The notes under the pieces are model-generated. The model was not told the origin of the DNA, did no database searches, and saw only the letters and a list, made by a program, of their open reading frames with translations. The position numbers and the translations under genes are program-made. Of a DNA stretch of 64,000 bases, positions 57,771-64,000 are shown piece by piece. This DNA is from Dipteronia dyeriana (lineage: Eukaryota; Streptophyta; Magnoliopsida; Sapindales; Sapindaceae), in the NCBI GenBank assembly GCA_032871835.1, contig CM065297.1, positions 30,389,598 through 30,453,597 of the forward strand, in the 5' to 3' direction. The first letter of the stretch is position 1; each line of letters begins with the position of its first letter.

Positions 57771-58131
57771 TGTAGATTCCCTTAACCAATTATAGTGTAA
57801 AATATACCTGGGGGGAGGGTGAATAGGTATATGCTCAAATTTTAATCTTCTTTAAAAACACAAACAATCTTATACAACACTTAGTATAATATCCAAAATG
57901 ATATATGACAAAGCAAATGTTCAAGCAACACCAATCAAATAAGTGAAGAAATTAAAGATGCTAAAAATCAACACAAGATATTGACGTGGTAAAACCTCTT
58001 AAGAGGAAACATCCACGGGTTGATACCACAACCACTGGTAAAAGCAAATCCACTATTTCAAATAAGAGTTACACACTCAAGCCATCAACATATGCTCTCC
58101 AAGCTATCACTCTTACTCTACCCTTGAACCT
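57771..58131 (-). mobile_element. 5' LTR fragment of the second SIRE-like element
   Basis: Matches 50855-51255 apart from the G run and a missing GTGGATGTAGA near 58012. Homology stops in TACTCTACCCTTGAACCT, directly followed by copia LTR sequence (ATAAAGTATTTCA). Confidence 0.85.
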
Positions 58132-58535
58132 CATAGATAAAGTATTTCATTGTGATCCAATTCAATGCACCTAGTGCACTATATTATTTTGCCCAAAAAC
58201 ACCACACTTTGGTGATTTTAGACTCATCATAACACATTTGATCCCACTCAAATGCTAGCAAAAGAATCTACAACTTTAACAAGATAAAAACACACAACCT
58301 TTATCTTAAGTTGTGATTATTATTCAAGATTAACTAAAGAATTGTGTCTACCTTATACATATCTAGATGATGCACAATTCTTCTTTTCTCATAGTCTTTT
58401 GACCTTATGATTATTTACTTTTGACAATTATAATAATTTAACTATAAATGCTATAAGATTTGTTAAACTAGAAATCACTTTATTAATATGAAAAGATTTT
58501 CAAATACATTATTACTATCGAGCATAATCCCAACA
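58132..58535 (-). mobile_element. 3' LTR fragment of the copia element
   Basis: The minus strand starts TGTTGGGATTATGCTCGATAG at 58535. It is collinear with 47513-47910 and with the end of the 13108-14441 fragment. About 1.95 kb of the LTR is missing at the left because of the fusion with the SIRE-like LTR. Confidence 0.88.
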
Positions 58536-58546
58536 ATCTCCCACTT
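58536..58546 (-). promoter_or_regulatory. Polypurine tract of the copia element
   Basis: The minus strand reads AGCAAGTGGGAGAT then TGTTGGG, 3 bp after the end of the RNase H reading frame. Confidence 0.85.
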
Positions 58547-59210
58547 GCTCTATAGCAAATATGTCATATCTCTTATCTCCATGTTCTCTAGATACCCATC
58601 AAAACTCTTTTGTAGAAGAGCCTTTGTAAAGGAATCCGCAAGATTATCTGCTGACGCGATTTTGATAATCGTCACGTCACCCCTATGCACAATTTCCCTT
58701 AGATGGTGATACTTTCTTTCAATATGTTTCCCTCTCTTATGACTTCTTGGTTCTCTAGAATTAGCCATTGCTTTACTATTGTCATAATAGATAGTGATCT
58801 ACTTATTCGTATCAGGAACTACTTCCAAGTCAATCAAGAACTGGCGGAGCCACACAGTCTCTTTAGCATCCTTACATGAAGTAATATACTCGGCTTCCAT
58901 GGTGGAATCAGCAATACAAGATTGATTGATACTCATCCATATGAATGCCCTTCCTTCAATAGTAAACATATATCCTGATGTTGATCTTATGGAGTCAGAA
59001 TCTGACTGAAAATCAGAGTCTGAATACCCAACGGGAATTAAATCCCTTTCAGAGTATACAAGTATATAATCTCTCGTTCTCCTAAGATGCTTGAAAATAT
59101 GCTTGACAGCCGTCCAGTGATCAGGACCAGGTTTCGATTGAAACCTACTAACTATGCCCACAACAAAACAAATATCTGGTCTAGTACAGAGCATTGCATA
59201 CATGAGACTT
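58547..59210 (-). pseudogene. Copia RNase H
   Basis: Reads MYAMLCTRPDICFVVGIVSR, DHWTAVKHIFKHLRRTRDYI, VGYSDSDFQSD with first Asp, RSTSGYMFTIEGRAFIWMS and SCIADSTMEAEYITSCKDA with the catalytic Glu. A stop follows DTNK at 58802-58799. The reading resumes with YYDNSKAMANSREPRSH (third acidic residue), HIERKYHHLREIVHRGDVTI and ADNLADSFTKALLQKSFDGY, ending near 58550. One stop and the missing link to RT disable it. Confidence 0.92.
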
Positions 59211-60370
59211 CCAACTGTCGATGCTTATGGAATCCTACTCATGAATTGCTCTTCATGCTCATTCTTAGGAACTTGTTCCTTAGAAAGTTTGATTCCATAC
59301 CTGAAAGGTAACATACCTTTCTTGGATCTTGCATGGAAAACCTAGACAAGATTTTATCTATGTATGAAGCTTGGGATAATGCACTCGTTCTGTTCTTTCT
59401 ATCCCTTATGACTTGGATACCAAGAATACAACCTGCTTCGCATAAGTCCTTTATATCAAATTGTTTTGCTAACCATTCTTTTATTGATGTCAATACACCT
59501 ATATCATTTCCAAAGAGTAGTATATCATCAACGTAAAGAACTAGAAAAACAAACTTGTCGCCTTTAATCCTTTTGTATACACAAGGTTCATCAAGGTTTT
59601 GAATAAATCCAAAACTTTTCACGGCTTGATCGAACCTTATGTTCCAGAATCTGGATGCTTGCTTCAATCCATATATGGATCTTTACCACTTGCATACCCT
59701 TTCCTCTAGTTGCATCATGTAGATGCTTTCGTCAAGACTTCCATTAAGGAAAGTTGTCTTGACTTTCGTTTGCCAAATCTCTAGGTTTAGAGATGCCGCA
59801 ATGGATAAGAGTATCCTAATGGATTTAAGCATGACCACATGAGAGAAGGTTTCTTCATAATCGATACATTCCTTCTGTGTATAACCTTTAACTACTTCCT
59901 TCTGTGTATGACCTTTAGCTACCAATCTAGCTTTAAAGGTTTCCACATTTCCACCCATTCATCTTTTCCTCTTGTATACCCACTTGCACCCGATGGGTTT
60001 TATCCCTTTAGGCAAGTCTACAAAAGACCATACTTTGTTTTCGAACATAGATTCAATTTCGGATTGCATTGCCTTTTGCCAATGGTGACAATCAACATCT
60101 TCTATTGCTTCTTTGTACGTATAGGGATCATCGTCGTCGGAAAGATTCTCTACAGATTCTCCTAGATCGATGTATCTCTCGGGTTGTCTACTAACCCTCC
60201 CACTACGATGAGGTATGGTAAATAGTTGATCTTGAGTTGATACGGAACTTACAATTGGTCTTGGTTGCGAAACCTCTTGTGGAGTTGTATCTCCTAAAAG
60301 CTCATTCAGGACAATTCTACTTTTAGGCACAAAGTTATTTATATAGTCCTCTTCCATAAATTTAGCATTT
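59211..60370 (-). pseudogene. Copia reverse transcriptase
   Basis: The linker RSGRVSRQPERYIDLGE and the domain start HHWQKAMQSEIESMFENKVW lie at about 60200-60040. Then come a stop, FKARLVAKGHTQKEVVKGYT, YEETFSHVVMLKSIRILLSI and the active-site part QTKVKTTFLNGSLDESIYM (A-to-T change at the usual DVKTAFLNG). A stop precedes the clean stretch 59667-59239: ASRFWNIRFDQAVKSFGF, FLVLYVDDILLFGND with the catalytic YVDD (59525-59536) and WLAKQFDIKDL. A 24-bp direct duplication near 59880-59925 repeats KGxTQKE in frame. A frameshift at about 59300 separates it from RNase H. Confidence 0.93.
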
Positions 60371-61238
60371 GTCGAAACAAATACTTTAAGATTTGAAGAA
60401 CTATAAAAATAATATCCTTTTGTTCATTTTGGATACCCTACAAATATGCATGTTTCTAAACGGGACTCCATCTTTTTTGTCTTTCCTTTTAACACTTGCA
60501 CAGGACATTCAAATATCCTTAAGTGTTGTAAACTAGGCTTTTGCCTGGTCCATAACTCATGCGGTGTTTTAGGAATCGACTAAGATGGTACATCGTTTAG
60601 AATGTACATAGCGGTTTGTAAAGCATATCCCCAAAAAGAATTAGGGAGCGTTGAATAACTCAACATAGACCTAACCATGTCCAAAAGAGTTCTATTTCTC
60701 CTTTCTGCCACCAGATTTTGTTGAGGTGTACCTGGTGCAGAAAACTAAGAAATTATCCCATTATCAATAAGATATTACTGAAACTCACCAGATAGATATT
60801 CTCCACCACGATCAGACCTCAAGATTTTTATGTGTTTCTCAAGCTGATTTTCTACTTCAGCTTTAAATGCTTTGAACATGTCAAAAGCATCCGACTTATA
60901 TCTCATGAGATACACATAGCCAAATCTTGAGTGATCATCCGTGAAAGTGATGAAGTACTTATATCCACCTCTAGCTTGAATGTTCATAGGTCCACACACA
61001 TCAGTGTCTATCAATCCTAAACATTCGATGGCTCTTATGCCTTTGGTCCTAAACAACCTTTTGGTTATTTTACCTTCCAAACAAGATTCACAAGTTGGTA
61101 GATCATCAGCCTTTAAGTCACTTAGAGGTCCGTCACTAACCAATATTTTAATCCTATTTAGGTTAATATGACCTAGGCGCAAATGACATAGGTAGGTTTC
61201 ATCTTTTGATAATTTTACTCTTTTATGATTAGGTTCCG
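60371..61238 (-). pseudogene. Copia integrase with GAG-pre-integrase finger
   Basis: Starts HLRLGHINLNRIKIL and CESCLEGK (zinc finger). Core: IDTDVCGPMNIQARGG with the first Asp, FTDDHSRFGYVYLM, ILRSDRGGEYLSGEF with the second Asp, and SAPGTPQQNLVAERRNRTLL with the Glu. Then FWGYALQTAMYILNDVPS, FECPVQVLKGKTKKMESR and CIFVGYPK. Stops occur after GEFQ, after NDVPS and after GYPK. It corresponds to the fragment at nt 1-405. Confidence 0.93.
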
Positions 61239-61630
61239 TTTAATCCGTGTCTAACAGGTGAGAGATATTTCGATGCAAGTAGAATAAACCGTTTTCCAAT
61301 GAACTTTTACAAACAAATTTGTTATTCTTACTAATAATAAAACCTTTATTAAAAGTAACAGAATATCCAAATTTATTTAGACAAGAGATCGAAATTAAAT
61401 TCCTCTTGAATTGTGGTACATAATAAACGTTTATTAAAACTAAATGCCTATAAGAATCTAAATTGATTCTAATATCTCCCACTACACTAGTAGACACCAA
61501 CGCTCCATTGCCTAAATGCAAGTTGAATTCATTCTTATTCAGTCTATTCCTTTGACCCTTTTCACCACAAAAGAAATACTTCCCTTTGATCTTGGTTAAT
61601 TTCTTGGTCTTCTTCTAAGAAGACCCAAGT
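61239..61630 (-). pseudogene. Copia protease and Gag C-terminal remnant
   Basis: FFCGEKGQRNRLNKNEFN near 61590 is what is left of the Gag zinc knuckle region. MHLGNGALVSTSVVGDIRIN, then LVLINVYYVPQFKRNLISIS, is the second half of the copia aspartic protease (NxxYVPxxxxNLISV hallmark). The DSG active-site segment that should precede it is missing, so the protease lost its catalytic Asp by an internal deletion around 61530-61580. SLENGLFYLHRNISHLLDTD links to the integrase. Confidence 0.82.
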
Positions 61631-61639
61631 TGTTTTTTC

Positions 61640-62312
61640 TTCTATTGTATCTTGACCTTCTTACCGGTCTTTAACAGTAGCAACTCACCAAGCATATGAA
61701 TCTCTTGACCCTTGCCTTTCACAAGGATTATCTTGGTGCTTTGAACATCTTGCATCAGGCCTTGCAAGTTGTATTCCTTATTATTCAAGGTGTAGTCCAA
61801 CTTGAATTGATCAAAGGAATCTGATAGTGTGTTGACAATCATGTCAATTTATGTCTCACCATCTACCTCAACACCATTCAGTTCATCAATGTTGAGATGT
61901 GCTATGACTTTCATCATGTGATCTTTCACACCCTGTCCAGGTTTCATCCTAAGATTCATAATAGCAGTCACTGCCTCTCTCTTAGTCGTCATAGACCTCA
62001 TAACAAACATCTCCTCTAAAGACATTATTATATCGGCAACAGTCTCCATTCCTTCATGTTCCTATTGCAACACGTCGGAGATGGTGGCCATAATGTGACG
62101 TACATTTAGCCATCTCATCTGAAGACTCCCAATGCTGATAATCATCTCTTTGTTTCTAAGTAGATTCATTAGTAGGAGTAGGTGGTTTAGGAGTATACAA
62201 AATGAACTTATACTTTTCAGCTTAACAACAACCCAATATTCCTTTTCCATATAACATAATTATCATCAGTTAAAGTATTATCTCTTAGGATATTGATTAG
62301 TGATGGGGTCAT
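61640..62312 (-). pseudogene. Copia Gag (UBN2-type)
   Basis: Starts at ATG 62312 (MTPSLINILRDNTLTDDNYV, then IWKRNIG). Continues with KFILYTPKPPTPTNEST, MATISDVLQ, and a cleaner stretch 62049-61849: METVADIIMSLEEMFVMRSM, REAVTAIMNLRMKPGQGVKD and HMMKVIAHLNIDELNGVEVD. After a stop, MIVNTLSDSFDQFKLDYTLN and LQGLMQDVQSTKIILVKGKG lead toward the missing knuckle. The family core 'L..LF...S.......EL..L.M..G.SV..H' is clear. Several stops and a frameshift near 62210. Confidence 0.88.
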
Positions 62313-63526
62313 GATTAGTTTTAATAACAAAAATTATATAAGTAAACAATCATGATAAGGCACTTTTGAATATTTATCTTGAATTAAATAAAATAATCCA
62401 ATCGTAAAAATTCAACGGTGATCCAACATTCATAAATGTCACGCCTCATTTGGGAGTTCGCACCACTTATTAGTCGGACTAGGTCCCACCTAATTGTTAA
62501 CATGACAACCATCGTTTTCAATTTTAGCCTTACAGTTTTATTAACAAGAACTCTTGGGAGGATATTAATAAAATTACATTGAGTGTGTTACCAAGTTATC
62601 GACTTTCAATATAATTCCTCATGAATATCCATCCTTTGGGAGTAGATATCGTTTGGGATAATTGTCTAGTCTATCCTTGAAGGAAGTATCTTTCTAAATT
62701 CCATTTATGAATACCTCTTGGGAGGTTATTACACGAAACATAAAGCTCAACTAAACTTGGGGGCCGTAGGTGTTCCAAAACACCTTTTCCCACTCAATTG
62801 TTTAAGGCGTGTGATCGAATTCCAAAGAATGGTTTACCAAGTATTTTAGATGCCAATTTAGATACCTAAACCATTATATGCATGTTCATACCAAAAGAGA
62901 TATATGAGTGACACTCCTATTCTGTATGACATGTTATCAAACAATGACAAATATTGCAATATTTACAAAAAATATAAATAGCTACAATTTTGGTCCATCC
63001 TAGAAAAGCAAGTAAATTACATGTTTTGGAATACAAAAAACTCCTTTCTTGGTGAACAAGTCTTCACGCGACCTTCATCGTTTGGACTCTCTCGGCTATT
63101 TCCCATGGACATGCACACCATTGGCTCCTACTCATGGGTGTGTGCATGCCACAACCCCATACATGGATACCATGCGCAGCCCATGGCTTCCATAGGGTTG
63201 CCGTGTGCAGCCCATTACACAACAAACGTGGCTGCGTGCTCTTCGCACGCACATTTGTTGCTACCGCTCGCACGATCCCAAACTTGTTCCGATTGCTCCC
63301 AATTCTTCAAACCTTCGAGTCTTCGATACTTAAGTGTATTAGAGAAGAATTATAAATAAAAATTCTACAGTTTTTTATTATTATTACAACAACAAAATAA
63401 AAAAAAACTTAGCAACAACCAAGAAGGAAATTATGGCGATGATAAGCCACCCTTCTTGTTACAATCCCAAAACAAAATACATTGAAATTCTAGGACCAAA
63501 ATTGAGCAATAACAATCCACATATAA

Positions 63527-63583
<57 letters not shown>

Positions 63584-63704
63584 ATACATTCCAATGTAAA
63601 TATATATGTGAATACCCAGAGTGTCATCTCTTTTTAAAACATGCATATATACAATAAAAAGAAAAAGATTCACGAACACATACATCAATTAATAAAGGGT
63701 ACAA
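62313..63704 (-). other. Leader region of the copia element
   Basis: 1.4 kb between primer site and gag, without a gene. A less AT-rich stretch (63100-63300) has repeated words CCATGCGCAGCCCATGG and CCGTGTGCAGCCCATT, giving open frames on both strands by chance. It also holds a TA microsatellite near 63531-63581. Confidence 0.6.
63531..63581. repeat. TA microsatellite
   Basis: About 25 TA dinucleotides in the copia leader; the Tyr-Ile frames over it are artefacts. Confidence 0.95.
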
Positions 63705-63720
63705 CCTGGCTCCGATACCA
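63705..63720 (-). promoter_or_regulatory. Primer binding site of the copia element
   Basis: The minus strand reads TGGTATCGGAGCCAGG, 15 of 16 bases as in the usual initiator tRNA-Met complement, two bases after the LTR end. Confidence 0.92.
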
Positions 63721-63722
63721 AT

Positions 63723-64000
63723 TGTAGAGAAAAACCCCACACAGCGGAAGCATGAATTTTTTTATTAAAATCAGGGTTTGCGTATAAATAAAAAATTTCC
63801 CGTTTTCAATAACAAGAACCTTAACCCTAGATTAATTGATGTATATAAAAAAGTGTCGTACCTTTTTCTCGTGACGATTGAACTAGTGCCAAACTGAATC
63901 CGTAAGATCTTACAATCCAATCACGAAAGTGAATCACCTAGGAGTGTGAGCTCCCTTTCTTTAAATTATATATCAGAGGATGGAAACAAACAAAATCTTT
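63723..64000 (-). mobile_element. 5' LTR of the copia element, running off the window
   Basis: Matches the first part of the solo LTR: ACTGAATCCGTAAGATCTT, GTGAATCACCTAGGA and CTCCCTTTCTTTAAATT (here) against GTGAATCGCCTAGGA and TTCCTTTCTTTGAATT (solo). Its minus-strand end is TTTCTCTACA at 63723. Confidence 0.9.

Larger units (their letters stand above)
50855..58131 (-). mobile_element. Second SIRE-like element (gag only), minus orientation, 5' LTR truncated
   Basis: On the minus strand: 5' LTR fragment (58131-57771), primer site, gag (57697-55483), long non-coding region, purine tract (53360-53348) and 3' LTR (53347-50855, about 2.5 kb). There is no pol at all. The 5' LTR matches only the last about 380 bp of the 3' LTR and is fused to an unrelated copia LTR at 58131. 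It disrupts the RT of the third Tat element. Confidence 0.85.
58132..64000 (-). mobile_element. Ty1/copia element, near complete in structure, minus orientation
   Basis: On the minus strand: 5' LTR (from beyond 64000 to 63723), primer site, leader, gag, protease, integrase, RT, RNase H, purine tract (58546-58536) and 3' LTR fragment (58535-58132). Integrase before RT marks Ty1/copia. All genes carry stops, so it is inactive. Its LTR is the family of the solo LTR at 45551-47910. Confidence 0.93.

Noticed and set aside
63021..63359. Open frames on both strands in the copia leader with Cys/His-rich peptides
   Set aside because: Overlapping frames on both strands over repeated GCAGCCCATGG words; not conserved in form and no zinc-finger spacing.
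63431..63688. Frames with long Tyr-Ile runs
   Set aside because: Direct translation of a TA microsatellite.
1..64000. Host protein-coding genes, tRNA or rRNA genes
   Set aside because: Searched by eye for long open frames with non-transposon motifs and for tRNA-like cloverleaf boxes; the only tRNA-related matches are retrotransposon primer sites.

Overview
This is a window of a transposon-saturated plant nuclear genome, AT-rich, in which I could find no intact host gene. A flowering plant is inferred from the element set: SIRE-like and other Ty1/copia elements, Tat- and Athila-type Ty3/gypsy elements, a FAR1-type Mutator-like element (MULE), a C48 (Ulp1) protease relic, and hAT elements with BED zinc fingers. 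Almost every coding stretch is broken by stops or frameshifts, so most features are pseudogenes inside nested mobile elements.

Layout, left to right. 1-405: copia integrase scrap (+). 406-766: Tat LTR scrap. 767-6080: SIRE-like LTR element (+) with gag remains and no pol. 6081-6675: LTR-like fragment. 6676-10193: 3' part of an Athila-like element (-). 10194-13107: 3' part of a Tat element (-), whose extra antisense gene therefore lies on +. 13108-14441: truncated copia LTR. 14442 to about 23400: a second Tat element (+) with RT, two RNase H domains and integrase, followed by an antisense extra gene (-) that was hit by a small hAT element (20963-21848). 24390-25075: Ulp1-type protease relic (+). 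25866-33070: MULE-like region with a spliced FAR1-type transposase (-) and a second broken gene resembling the putative plant transposon protein family (-), bounded by similar inverted ends. 33210-34490: array of about 87-bp repeats with inverted half-sites. 34893-36489: MULE-derived element without genes, with 9-bp target duplication. 36579-43323: hAT element (+ transposase relic) holding a second complete hAT insertion, 36808-41083 (- transposase). About 43940-50854: third Tat element (+: LTR, gag, protease, RT), interrupted by a solo copia LTR at 45551-47910 with perfect 5-bp target duplication. 50855-58131: second SIRE-like gag-only element (-). 58132-64000: structurally near-complete Ty1/copia element (-) running off the right edge.

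Relative ages follow from nesting. The outer hAT predates the inner hAT. The third Tat element predates both the solo LTR and the SIRE-like insertion. The antisense gene of the second Tat element predates the small hAT inside it. One copia family (LTR about 2360 bp) appears five times: 1-405, 13108-14441, the solo LTR, and the two ends plus interior of the rightmost element. Family names rest on recognised motifs and domain order only; no database search was possible.
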